DNA of 64,000 bases from Roseateles sp049532965 (GTDB lineage Bacteria; Pseudomonadota; Gammaproteobacteria; Burkholderiales; Burkholderiaceae_C). The stretch spans positions 2,790,001 through 2,854,000 of the forward strand of contig NZ_CP186694.1 in the NCBI RefSeq assembly GCF_049532965.1, written 5' to 3'. Of the stretch, positions 27,290-35,248 are shown one piece after another. The notes below the pieces were generated by a model that ran no database searches, was not told the DNA's origin, and was given only the letters and a program-made list of their open reading frames with translations. Both the position numbers and the translations under genes were made by a program. How positions within the stretch are numbered: the first letter of the stretch is position 1; each line of letters begins with the position of its first letter.

Positions 27290-28519
27290 TCAAGATCGGT
27301 AATCCGCGTTGATCGTCACGTACTCATGGCTGAAGTCGCAGGTCCAGACGGTGGTCTCGGCGGCTCCGCGGTTCAAACCGACGCGCACCGTGATCTCGCT
27401 CTGCTTCATCACTCGCTGCCCGTCCTCCTCCCGGTACTCGGGCCGGCGACCGCCCTGGGAGACGACATGCACGTCATCCAGGTGAAGATCGATCAATCCC
27501 TGGTCCAGGTCGTCAATGCCCGCGTACCCCACCGCCGCCAGGATGCGACCCAGGTTGGGATCGCTCGCGAAGAACGCCGTCTTGACCAGCGGCGAGTGCG
27601 CGATCGCATAAGCGGCCTTGCGGCACTCGTCCTCGCTGCGCCCCCCCTGCACCACCACCGAGATGAACTTGGTCGCGCCCTCGCCATCGCGGACGATGGC
27701 CTGCGCGAGTTGCTGGGACACGGCCACCACGGCGTCGCGCAGCGCGCGGCCCTCGGCGCTGGTCAGCGAGGTGATCCGGTCGTGCCCGGCCTGGTGGGTC
27801 GCGATCAGGACGAAGGAATCGTTGGTTGAGGTGTCGCCATCGATCGTGATGCGATTGAACGAAAGATCGGCCGCTTCCTTGACCAGCGGCTGCAGCAGTT
27901 CCGGCGCGATGACCGCGTCGGTGGCGACAAAGCCCAGCATCGTCGCCATGTTCGGGCGAATCATGCCGGCGCCCTTGGAGATGCCGGAGACCGTCACCGT
28001 CTTGCCGCCGATCGACACCTGGCGCGAGCAGGCCTTGGGCAGCGTGTCGGTGGTCATGATGCCGGCGGCCGCCTCCGCCCAGCCATCCGGACGGAGCGCG
28101 GCCAGCGCGGCCGGCAGGCCGGCGACGATGCGGTCGACCGGCAGCGTTTCCATGATGACGCCGGTCGAGAACGGCAACACCTGCGACGGGGCCACCTTCA
28201 TCTCCCGGGCTAGCGCCTCGCAGGTCTGGCGCGCGCGGGCCAGGCCATCGGCGCCGGTGCCGGCGTTCGCGTTGCCGGTGTTGATGACGATCGCGCGGAT
28301 CGCAGCGCCAGCAGCGAGGTGCTCGCGGCAGACCTGCACCGGCGCAGCACAGAAGCGATTGGCGGTGAACACGCCAGCGACGCTCGCGCCTTCATCCAGC
28401 GCGATGACGGTCAGGTCGCGGCGGTTGGCCTTGCGCACCCCAGCCATCGTGACGCCCAGGCGCACGCCGGGCACGGGCAGCAGGGATTGCGGATCGGGGG
28501 CGGTCAGGTTGACGGGCAT
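27290..28519 (-). CDS. argJ: Bifunctional glutamate N-acetyltransferase/amino-acid acetyltransferase ArgJ
   Basis: A 409-aa arginine biosynthesis enzyme that transfers acetyl groups from acetylornithine to glutamate. It is made as a precursor that cuts itself before a conserved threonine; here the site is Ala192-Thr193 in GMIRPNMATMLGF. Other family motifs are NTGNANAGTGADG, TTDTLPK and the C-terminal DFSHEYVTINADYRS. Length and start match the family. It lies downstream of secA on the same strand, with a hairpin between. Confidence 0.96.
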   Translation of the reverse strand: MPVNLTAPDPQSLLPVPGVRLGVTMAGVRKANRRDLTVIALDEGASVAGVFTANRFCAAPVQVCREHLAAGAAIRAIVINTGNANAGTGADGLARARQTCEALAREMKVAPSQVLPFSTGVIMETLPVDRIVAGLPAALAALRPDGWAEAAAGIMTTDTLPKACSRQVSIGGKTVTVSGISKGAGMIRPNMATMLGFVATDAVIAPELLQPLVKEAADLSFNRITIDGDTSTNDSFVLIATHQAGHDRITSLTSAEGRALRDAVVAVSQQLAQAIVRDGEGATKFISVVVQGGRSEDECRKAAYAIAHSPLVKTAFFASDPNLGRILAAVGYAGIDDLDQGLIDLHLDDVHVVSQGGRRPEYREEDGQRVMKQSEITVRVGLNRGAAETTVWTCDFSHEYVTINADYRS

Positions 28520-28613
28520 GGTGGGCGGTCGTTGAAGGGGTCTGCTTCCGAACGCGGGCGTTCGGCGTGAGCGCGAGCGTCACCGCCCGCGCGCGGGATT
28601 GTAGGAGCGTGCG

Positions 28614-28655
28614 GCCCCTCACCCCCACCCTCTCCCCGCCGTGCGGGGAGAGGGA
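28614..28655. repeat. Dispersed palindromic repeat between argJ and secA
   Basis: CCCCTCACCCCCACC leads into CTCTCCCCGCCGTGCGGGGAGA, of which the outer arms pair around a short loop. It is another copy of the element described at 1779 and 53671. Confidence 0.8.
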
Positions 28656-28664
28656 GTCTCAACG

Positions 28665-28694
28665 ACAACGGCGCCCGCGAAGGGGCGCCGTTGT
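28665..28694 (-). terminator. Perfect 11-bp stem hairpin downstream of secA
   Basis: Arms ACAACGGCGCC and GGCGCCGTTGT enclose an 8-nt loop. Read leftward after secA it is followed by CGTTGAG, so there is no real T-run. It may still end or protect the secA transcript, or separate secA from argJ. Confidence 0.45.
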
Positions 28695-28711
28695 CATGCG
28701 GGAGGACCATC

Positions 28712-28744
28712 GGCCCTGGCCCTGGCCCTGGCCCTGGCCCTGGC
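28712..28744. repeat. Hexanucleotide repeat (GGCCCT)5
   Basis: Five exact GGCCCT units (28712-28741) plus a partial one lie in the 297-bp gap between argJ and secA. It is non-coding in any supported gene. Confidence 0.85.
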
Positions 28745-28816
28745 TCGGATCGTGATCCTGCGCTTGGTCCCGGACTTGGGCTTGGTGCTGGACTTGGCCC
28801 CAGGTCTGGACGGGGT

Positions 28817-31576
28817 TCAGGCCAGCTTGCCGTGGCAGGCCTTGAACTTCTTGCCGCTGCCGCAGGGGCACGGATCGTTGCGGCCGACATGGCCCCACTC
28901 AGCCGGCACGGCCTGCGTACCGCCAGCCACCGGTGCGGCCTCCTGCGACACCGAGCCATCCTCGTTCGGATGCGTGTAGGTGACGTTGCTGACGTTCTCG
29001 GCCCGTTGCTCGATCGCATCGGCGGCGGCAGTCGCCTCCTCCTGCGACTGGATGCGCACGTTCAGCAGCACCCGCGTCACTTCCAGCTTCACCGCGTCCA
29101 GCAGTTGGGAGAACAGTTCGAAGGCCTCGCGCTTGTACTCCTGCTTGGGATTCTTCTGCGCGTAGCCGCGCAGGTGGATGCCCTGGCGCAGGTAGTCCAG
29201 CGACGCCAGATGCTCGCGCCAGTGCTGGTCGATGCTCTGCAGCAGCACCATGCGCATGAACGGCGTGAACTGCTCCAGCCCGACGCGGTCCAGCTTGTCC
29301 TGGAACGCGACATCGCCGGCCTTCAGCACCGCCTCGAGGATGTCCTCGTCGGTCAGCGTCTCGCTCTTCTTGAGCATCTCGCCCAGCGGCACCTCGAGCT
29401 TCCACTCGTCGCGCAGCACGCGCTCCAGCGCCGGCAGGTCCCATTGCTCCTCGAGCGATTCCTCCGGCACGAATCCGCGGACCACGTCCGTCAGCGTGCC
29501 GTGGCGCAGGTGGGTGATCTGCGGCAGCAACTCCTCGGCCTCGAGGATCTCGTTGCGCTGCTGGTAGATGACCTTGCGCTGGTCGTTGGAAACGTCGTCG
29601 TACTCAAGCAGTTGCTTGCGGATGTCGAAGTTGCGGGCCTCGACCTTGCGCTGCGCGCTCTCGATCGAGCGCGTCACGATGCCGGCCTCGATCGCCTCGC
29701 CCTCGGGCATCTTGAGCCGGTCCATGATCGCGCGCACGCGGTCGCCGGCGAAGATGCGCATCAGCTGGTCGTCCAGCGACAGGTAGAAGCGCGACGAACC
29801 CGGATCGCCCTGGCGGCCGGAACGGCCGCGCAACTGGTTGTCGATGCGGCGGCTCTCATGGCGCTCGGTCGAGATGACGCGCAGGCCGCCCGCGGCTTTC
29901 ACCTGCTCGTGCAGCACCTGCCAGTCGGCCTTCAGCTTGGCGATGCGCGCCTGCTTGTCGGATTCGGGAATCGATTCGTCGGCCTCGATGGCGACGATGT
30001 CCTTCTCGATGCTGCCGCCCAGCACGATGTCGGTGCCGCGGCCCGCCATGTTGGTCGCGATGGTGATCACGCCCGGACGACCGGCCTGCGTGATGATGTC
30101 CGCCTCGCGCGCATGCTGCTTGGCGTTCAGCACCTGGTGCGGCAGGCCGGCGGCCTTCAGCAGCTCGGAGACCTTCTCGGAGTTCTCGATCGAGGTCGTG
30201 CCCACCAGCACCGGCTGGCCGCGCTCGTGACAGTCGCGAATGTCCTGCGTGACGGCGTCGTATTTTTCCTTGGTCGTCTTGTAGACCAGGTCCAGCTCGT
30301 CCTTGCGCACGGTCGGGCGGTTGGGCGGGATGACCACGGTCTCCAGGCCGTAGATCTCCTGGAACTCGTAGGCCTCGGTGTCCGCCGTGCCGGTCATGCC
30401 GGACAGCTTGCCGTACATGCGGAAGTAGTTCTGGAAGGTGACCGAGGCCAGCGTCTGGTTCTCGGCCTGGATCTGCACGCCTTCCTTCGCCTCGACGGCC
30501 TGGTGCAGGCCGTCGCTCCAGCGGCGGCCCGTCATCAGGCGGCCGGTGAACTCGTCGACGATCACGACCTCGCCGTTCTGCACGACGTAATGCGTGTCGC
30601 GGTGATACACGTGGTGCGCCCGCAGCGAGGCGTACAGGTGGTGCATCAGCGTGATGTTGGCGGCGTCGTACAGCGACGCACCCTCGGCCAGCAGCCCGGC
30701 CTGCGACAGCAGCCGCTCGGCGTTCTCGTGACCGTCCTCGGTCAGGTAGATCTGGTGCGACTTCTCGTCGACGGTGAAATCGCCCGGCTCGATGACGCCC
30801 TCGCCGGTACGCGGATCCAGCTCGCCGATCTGGCGCTTGAGCTGCGGCGCGACCGCGTTGATCGCGACGTACAGCTGCGTGTGATCCTCGGCCTGGCCGG
30901 AGATGATCAGCGGCGTGCGCGCCTCGTCGATCAGGATCGAGTCCACCTCGTCAACGATCGCGTAGGCCAGCCCGCGCTGCACGCGGTCGCGCACCTCGTA
31001 GACCATGTTGTCGCGCAGGTGGTCGAAGCCGTACTCGTTGTTGGTGCCGTAGGTGACGTCGGCGGCGTAGGCGGCCTGCTTCTCCTCGCGCGGCATGCCG
31101 GGCAGGTTGATGCCCACCGTCAGGCCCAGGAAGCGATAGAGCCGGCCCATCCACTCGGCGTCGCGGCGCGCGAGGTAGTCGTTGACCGTCACGACGTGCA
31201 CGCCCTTGCCGGTCAGCGCATTCAGGTAGACGGGCAGCGTCGCCATCAGCGTCTTGCCTTCGCCGGTGCGCATTTCCGCGATCTTGCCGGCGTTCAGGAC
31301 CATGCCGCCGATCAGCTGCACGTCGAAGTGCCGCATCTTGAGGATGCGCTTGCTGCCCTCGCGGCAGACGGCGAACGCCTCCGGCAGGATGTCGTCGACC
31401 GTCTCGCCGCCGGCAATGCGCTGCTTGAACTCCTCGGTCTTGGCGCGCAACTGCTCGTCGCTCAGGCCCTCGAACTGCGGTTCCAGCGCATTGATGCGCT
31501 GGACGACCTTGCGATAGGTCTTGAGCAGACGCTCATTGCGACTGCCGAAAATCTGGGTCAAAAGCTTGGGCAACAT
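28817..31576 (-). CDS. secA: Preprotein translocase ATPase SecA
   Basis: A 919-aa motor that drives unfolded preproteins through SecYEG. Walker A MRTGEGKT lies at about 102-109, the DEAD-type VDEVDSIL follows near 210, and the second nucleotide domain has GRGTDIVLGG and ISTERHESRRIDNQLRGRSGRQGDPG, given here in parts (ISTERHESRR, RGRSGRQGDPG). The C-terminal zinc motif CPCGSGKKFKACH binds SecB. Length is normal. It diverges from the DUF721 gene at 31814. Confidence 0.97.
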   Translation of the reverse strand: MLPKLLTQIFGSRNERLLKTYRKVVQRINALEPQFEGLSDEQLRAKTEEFKQRIAGGETVDDILPEAFAVCREGSKRILKMRHFDVQLIGGMVLNAGKIAEMRTGEGKTLMATLPVYLNALTGKGVHVVTVNDYLARRDAEWMGRLYRFLGLTVGINLPGMPREEKQAAYAADVTYGTNNEYGFDHLRDNMVYEVRDRVQRGLAYAIVDEVDSILIDEARTPLIISGQAEDHTQLYVAINAVAPQLKRQIGELDPRTGEGVIEPGDFTVDEKSHQIYLTEDGHENAERLLSQAGLLAEGASLYDAANITLMHHLYASLRAHHVYHRDTHYVVQNGEVVIVDEFTGRLMTGRRWSDGLHQAVEAKEGVQIQAENQTLASVTFQNYFRMYGKLSGMTGTADTEAYEFQEIYGLETVVIPPNRPTVRKDELDLVYKTTKEKYDAVTQDIRDCHERGQPVLVGTTSIENSEKVSELLKAAGLPHQVLNAKQHAREADIITQAGRPGVITIATNMAGRGTDIVLGGSIEKDIVAIEADESIPESDKQARIAKLKADWQVLHEQVKAAGGLRVISTERHESRRIDNQLRGRSGRQGDPGSSRFYLSLDDQLMRIFAGDRVRAIMDRLKMPEGEAIEAGIVTRSIESAQRKVEARNFDIRKQLLEYDDVSNDQRKVIYQQRNEILEAEELLPQITHLRHGTLTDVVRGFVPEESLEEQWDLPALERVLRDEWKLEVPLGEMLKKSETLTDEDILEAVLKAGDVAFQDKLDRVGLEQFTPFMRMVLLQSIDQHWREHLASLDYLRQGIHLRGYAQKNPKQEYKREAFELFSQLLDAVKLEVTRVLLNVRIQSQEEATAAADAIEQRAENVSNVTYTHPNEDGSVSQEAAPVAGGTQAVPAEWGHVGRNDPCPCGSGKKFKACHGKLA

Positions 31577-31813
31577 GCAGCTTTGTGAAGTTCTTTGTAG
31601 GGCCCGGTCGACCGGGCTGGGACACCCGGCACGCCACCTCTTGGGCGGCCGCCAAGGGCAGCGCCGCGCGATCGGTGCACATAAGGCCGTCAGGCCCGGG
31701 TTGCAAGCGCCAGCGCGGAAAAAAACCGGCGGAGTTTAGCACCCGGTCCCAGGCCGCCCGGGCCCGCGCGACTGGGGTCGACCCGTGTGCCGCCGCCACT
31801 ACACTGCCGTCCC

Positions 31814-32149
31814 ATGCCGCCCCGTTACCTGCCGCCCCGCGTCAAGCCCGAAGCGCCCGATCCGCTGGACTTCGGCCGCGCCATGGCGCAGCACGGCACG
31901 CTGGCGCGGCTGGGCCACCAACTGGCGCTGTCGCAGCGCCACCTCGCGGTGGTCAGCGTCGCGCTGCCCGGCGCGATGAAGCGCTTCGTGCAGGCCGGCA
32001 CACTCGACGAGCAAGGTTGGACGCTGGTCGCCGACAACGCAGCCATCGCCGCCAAGCTGCGCCAGTTGCAACCGACGCTGCTGCGGTTGCTGCGCGAGGA
32101 GGGACTGCTGCTCGAGGGCGAACTGCGCATCCGGGTTCGGCAGTCCTGA
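31814..32149 (+). CDS. DUF721/DciA-like small protein
   Basis: A 111-aa basic protein with the DUF721 pattern: LARLGHQLALSQRHLAVVSVALPG, then VADNAAIAAKLRQLQPTLLRLL and a C-terminal strand ELRIRVRQ. DciA proteins help load the DnaB replicative helicase in bacteria without DnaC; this gene next to secA is a recurring arrangement in Burkholderiales. The ATG at 31814 is chosen; an in-frame GTG at 31787 is possible. No strong ribosome binding site is seen for either. Confidence 0.7.
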   Translation: MPPRYLPPRVKPEAPDPLDFGRAMAQHGTLARLGHQLALSQRHLAVVSVALPGAMKRFVQAGTLDEQGWTLVADNAAIAAKLRQLQPTLLRLLREEGLLLEGELRIRVRQS

Positions 32150-32363
32150 GCTGAGGCGCGGCACGCGCAAGCTCGGCAGCTCCATTGACGTCAATACGCG
32201 CGACGGCCTCGCTGCGAAGAATCGCCCATGTTCCCCTCAATACCTGTCCCCGCGCGGGCCGTGCGTGCGAACTCCTCGCGGCTGCCAAAACATTGATCGT
32301 AAAGCGACAGTGCGGCCTGCCGACTTGCCGCATCGGTGCTCTCCTGCGATATTCGCGCCTCGT

Positions 32364-32389
32364 AATTCGCAATTCGCGAATAGCGAATT
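32364..32389. promoter_or_regulatory. 26-bp palindromic operator before the winged-helix/nucleotidyltransferase pair
   Basis: Arms AATTCGC and GCGAATT flank a central perfect ATTCGCGAAT, with only one unpaired base (A) on each side of the centre. A further ATTCGCG half-site is at 32351. The palindrome ends 10 bp before the ATG of the winged-helix gene, so a protein bound here would block its expression. Confidence 0.7.
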
Positions 32390-32399
32390 CCGGGCACCC

Positions 32400-32948
32400 A
32401 TGGACCTCAAACCTCAAGACTTGCTGGTGATGCTAAAAGCTGCGGCCCATCCGCCGCAGCGCTGGACCTACGCCGCGCTCGCCGAGGCACTGTCCCTCAG
32501 CGCCTCGGAAGCGCATGCCAGCGTGAAACGTTCGGTCGCATCAGGTCTGGCGGTGGCTCCGCCGCGTGGAGACTGGTCCCCCATCAGACCGAATTTGCTC
32601 GAGTTCCTGGTACATGGCGTGCGCTACGTCTGGCCCGCTACCGCCGGCCCGGTGAAACGCGGTGTGCCGACGGCCTTTGGCGCTGAACCGTTGGCCAGCC
32701 AATTGACGGCCGGTCCTGGGGACGCACCCGTCTGGCCTCACCCTGGGGGCCGAGTAAAGGGACCGTCCATTTCTCCCCTTTACCGGACAGCACCACAGGC
32801 CGCACTGATGGATCCAGCACTGTATCGACTCCTATCGCTGTTGGACGCTTTGCGAATTGGCCGTGCGCGCGAGCGCGCGCTCGCTGCTGAACTACTGGAA
32901 GCTGAACTGATGCGCCCCGACTTGCGCTTCTCCGATGCCAGCCAATGA
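32400..32948 (+). CDS. Winged-helix protein, first gene of a two-gene module (possible antitoxin/repressor)
   Basis: A 182-aa protein without a named match I can give. Residues about 1-75 look like a winged helix: DLLVMLKAAAHPPQRWTYAALAEALSLSASEAHASVKRSVASGLAV, in which TYAALAEALSLSASEAHASVK is the helix-turn-helix part (positions 32463-32525). The middle part (PNLLEFLVHGVRYVWPATAG) resembles proteins in which the DNA-binding domain is followed by a ligand or partner domain. Its end overlaps the nucleotidyltransferase start by 14 bp, so they are translated together. The large palindrome just upstream suggests autoregulation, as in AbiEi-type antitoxins. Confidence 0.65.
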   Translation: MDLKPQDLLVMLKAAAHPPQRWTYAALAEALSLSASEAHASVKRSVASGLAVAPPRGDWSPIRPNLLEFLVHGVRYVWPATAGPVKRGVPTAFGAEPLASQLTAGPGDAPVWPHPGGRVKGPSISPLYRTAPQAALMDPALYRLLSLLDALRIGRARERALAAELLEAELMRPDLRFSDASQ

Positions 32949-33615
32949 TCCAAATCTGCCGTATCTCCGACAAGTCGCCCAGGCCCTTGGCGAATTGCGA
33001 GAACAGGTCGTCTTCGTCGGTGGTGCGGTGGCGGGGCTGCTCGTCACCGATCCGCTCGCCGATCCCGTACGTGCCACCCGGGACGTCGATGCAGTGGTCA
33101 ACACCAACCGAGCCACGTTCCATCGCATCGAGCAAGCACTCGCCGACCGAGGCTTCGCACGCGACGTCAGCAGCGACGTGATTTGCCGCTGGGTGCATAA
33201 GTCGTCGGGCGTCCTCTTTGATCTCATGCCGGTGCAGCCCGAGGTACTTGGCTTCTCGAACCGTTGGTACCCCTACGCCGTAGAGAGCGCCACCTTGACC
33301 GACCTGGGTCAAGGCATCGCCATCCGCACCGTGAGTGCCGTAGCGTTTGTGGCCACAAAAATGGAGGCGTTCGCGAGCCGGGGCGGAGGCGATTTCGTGA
33401 GCAGCCATGACCTGGAGGACGTGCTCAACATCGTGGACGGGCGGGAGGAGCTTTCCGCAGAAATGGCGGCGGCCCCCGCAGAACTACGAAGCGCGATTGC
33501 TGCGGCTTTCGCCGCGCTCCTCGCGAACCCGGACTTCACCAACGTACTCCCAGGCCTTCTCGCGGAACCGGAGCGTGCCAGTCTCGTGATTGACCGCCTC
33601 CGCGGCTTGGCGTAG
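32935..33615 (+). CDS. Nucleotidyltransferase-fold protein, second gene of the module (possible toxin)
   Basis: A 226-aa protein with a minimal nucleotidyltransferase active site: Gly29-Gly30 in VFVGGAVAGLL, Asp50 and Asp52 in RATRDVDAVV, and a third acidic residue, Asp96, in GVLFDLMP. The later segment TKMEAFASRGGGDFVSSHDLEDVLNIVDGR occurs in uncharacterised NTases paired with helix-turn-helix proteins; key parts are KMEAF and SHDLEDV. AbiEii and MenT toxins use this fold to modify tRNA or other targets. All three acidic residues are intact, so it should be active. Base composition is less GC-rich than in flanking genes, hinting at acquisition. Confidence 0.7.
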   Translation: MPANDPNLPYLRQVAQALGELREQVVFVGGAVAGLLVTDPLADPVRATRDVDAVVNTNRATFHRIEQALADRGFARDVSSDVICRWVHKSSGVLFDLMPVQPEVLGFSNRWYPYAVESATLTDLGQGIAIRTVSAVAFVATKMEAFASRGGGDFVSSHDLEDVLNIVDGREELSAEMAAAPAELRSAIAAAFAALLANPDFTNVLPGLLAEPERASLVIDRLRGLA

Positions 33616-33657
33616 CCCCCCCGATAGGGCCCTCCGCGCGCCGCCCAGATGCATCAA

Positions 33658-33702
33658 AGCCCTGACCCATCAACGCCTCGCGTGGCGTCACGGATCAGGG
33701 CT
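33658..33702 (-). terminator. Probable terminator of tRNA-Thr
   Basis: Arms AGCCCTGA and TCAGGGCT pair, with a nested GACGCC/GGCGTT stem inside. Read leftward the hairpin is followed by TTGATG. It lies 14 bp past the tRNA 3' end. Confidence 0.5.
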
Positions 33703-33716
33703 CTGGAGCGAAGGAA

Positions 33717-33792
33717 TGGTGCCGGCTATCGGATTCGAACTGATGACCTACCGCTTACAAGGCGGTTGCTCTACCAACTGAGCTAAGCCGGC
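33717..33792 (-). tRNA. tRNA-Thr (anticodon TGT), CCA encoded
   Basis: The reverse strand reads GCCGGCTTAGCTCAGTTGG onward with a complete cloverleaf: acceptor GCCGGCT/AGCCGGC, D-arm GCTC/GAGC, anticodon stem ACCGC/GCGGT around CTTGTAA (anticodon TGT), variable AGGTC, T-loop TTCGAAT. The T-stem has one A-C mispair. ACCA follows the acceptor, so CCA is genomic. It lies downstream of sspB. Confidence 0.96.
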
Positions 33793-33797
33793 ACACG

Positions 33798-33828
33798 GAA
33801 AACTGAAGCGCCGCAAAGCTTGCGGCGC
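33798..33828 (-). terminator. Terminator of the sspA-sspB transcript
   Basis: GCGCCGCAA and TTGCGGCGC pair perfectly around a 3-nt loop at 33808-33828. Leftward it is followed by TTCAGTTTTCC, a modest T-run. It lies 80 bp past sspB and just before tRNA-Thr. Confidence 0.65.
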
Positions 33829-33909
33829 GGGCTGCATTCTAGACGCAGCAGCGAGGGCTCGAAGCGAAAAACTCGCCCCGCATCCTCCGCTTGAACGGGA
33901 GTCAAGCAA

Positions 33910-34449
33910 TCACTTGATCCGCTTGAGCGCCGGACGACCGCCCGACGGCCCCGCGCCCGGATCGTCGTCGTCCGGAGACGTCGATGCCGGGGCCGGAGCC
34001 GGCACCAGCTCCGGCTTGGCCTCGCTCGCGCCGGCCTGTGCGTCCGAAGCCAGCCGCAGGCCGCGTGGCGCGGTCTGTGCCGGGCTCCGCGTCGGCGCCG
34101 CATCCTCCAGGCTCGGCGGCGGAAAAGCCATTCCCTGCCCGTTCTCACGCGCGTAGATCGCCACCACGTGATCGACCGGCACGATGATCTCGCGCGCCAC
34201 GCCGCCGAACCGGGCCTTGAACTGGATCAGCTCATTGCCCATGTCCAGATGGCTGGTGGCGTCGAAACCGACGTTGAGCACGATCTCGTTGTTGCTCACG
34301 TACTCGAGCGGCACCTGCACCATGCGGTCCACGTGAACCGCAATGTAGGGGGTGTACCCGTTGTCGCTGCACCACTCGTGCAGCGCCCGGATCAGGTACG
34401 GCCGCGTCGAGCTGGCGGCGTTGCCGCCGCCGTCCTTGCTGTCATCCAT
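33910..34449 (-). CDS. sspB: ClpXP adaptor / stringent starvation protein SspB
   Basis: A 179-aa adaptor that binds ssrA-tagged proteins from stalled ribosomes and hands them to ClpXP. The N-terminal substrate-binding domain shows RPYLIRALHEWCSDNGYTPYI and HVDRMVQVPLEYVSNNEIVLNV (in parts), then VDHVVAIYARENGQGMAFP. A flexible Pro/Ala/Asp tail ends in RPALKRIK, the ClpX-binding tail. The ATG at 34449 is the conserved start. It is 14 bp from sspA, with which it forms an operon. Confidence 0.95.
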   Translation of the reverse strand: MDDSKDGGGNAASSTRPYLIRALHEWCSDNGYTPYIAVHVDRMVQVPLEYVSNNEIVLNVGFDATSHLDMGNELIQFKARFGGVAREIIVPVDHVVAIYARENGQGMAFPPPSLEDAAPTRSPAQTAPRGLRLASDAQAGASEAKPELVPAPAPASTSPDDDDPGAGPSGGRPALKRIK

Positions 34450-34463
34450 AACGACGCAGTGTA

Positions 34464-35081
34464 TTACTTGCGCATCACCTTCTCGGAGGGCGTCAGCGCC
34501 TCGATGTAGGCCGGACGCGAGAAGATCCGCTCGGCGTACTTCAACAGCGGGACCGCGTTCTTCGACATGTCGATGCCGTAGTAGTCCAGGCGCCACAGCA
34601 ACGGCGCGATCGCGACATCCAGCATCGAGAAGTCGTCGCCCAGCATGTACTTGTTCTTCAGGAAGATCGGCGCCAGCTGCGTCAGGCGGTCGCGGATCTG
34701 CGAACGCGCCTTCTCCAGCTGCTTCTCGGTCGGCTTGACCGCCTGGCCGCGGTTCTCCAGCACGTTGACGTGCGCGAACAGCTCCTTCTCGAAATTGAAC
34801 AGGAACAGACGCACCCGCGCGCGGGCCACCGGGTCCCCCGGCATCAGCTGCGGATGCGGGAAGCGCTCGTCGATGTACTCGTTGATGATGTGCGACTCGT
34901 ACAGGATCAGGTCGCGTTCCACGAGGATGGGCACCTCGTTGTACGGGTTCATCAGCGCGATGTCCTCGGGCTTGGCGAACAGGTCGACATCACGGATCTC
35001 GAAGTCCATGCCCTTCTCGAACAGCACGAACCGGCAACGGTGCGAGTAGGGGCAAGTGGTTCCGGAATAAAGCACCATCAT
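34464..35081 (-). CDS. sspA: Stringent starvation protein A (GST fold)
   Basis: A 205-aa RNA-polymerase-associated protein with a glutathione S-transferase fold. The thioredoxin-like N-terminal domain has LYSGTTCPYSHRCRFVLFEKG and NEVPILVERDLILYES (in parts). The helical C-terminal domain has FLKNKYMLGDDFSMLDVAIAP. The start could be either of two adjacent ATGs (35081 or 35078). It precedes sspB by 14 bp and follows the pet operon after a terminator. Confidence 0.95.
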   Translation of the reverse strand: MMVLYSGTTCPYSHRCRFVLFEKGMDFEIRDVDLFAKPEDIALMNPYNEVPILVERDLILYESHIINEYIDERFPHPQLMPGDPVARARVRLFLFNFEKELFAHVNVLENRGQAVKPTEKQLEKARSQIRDRLTQLAPIFLKNKYMLGDDFSMLDVAIAPLLWRLDYYGIDMSKNAVPLLKYAERIFSRPAYIEALTPSEKVMRK

Positions 35082-35163
35082 GGCAGTGGACTCCTGATCG
35101 AAGCCTCTCGGCTTCCTCGTTTTCTAACAACAACACCGGCATGGAGCCGGCGCGGTCAAAGAC

Positions 35164-35213
35164 CAAACAAACAAACGACAACGCAGTGGGAGCCTCGTCG
35201 GCGCCCCACTGCG
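35164..35213 (-). terminator. Intrinsic terminator after petC
   Basis: CGCAGTGGG and CCCACTGCG form a 9-bp stem (35182-35213) around a 14-nt loop. Leftward it is followed by TTGTCGTTTGTTTGTTTG. It lies 36 bp past the petC stop and closes the petA-petB-petC operon. Confidence 0.8.
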
Positions 35214-35248
35214 CTTGAGGGCCCGGCCTGCGGCCGAGCCATCGGTTC

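Noticed and set aside
28691..31588. Rightward 965-codon open frame opposite secA
   Set aside because: It mirrors the secA codon pattern in a GC-rich genome; its translation has no domain logic and secA is certain.
32191..32397. Small leftward ORF upstream of the winged-helix gene
   Set aside because: Its start would lie on the palindromic operator, it has no ribosome site and no recognisable motif.
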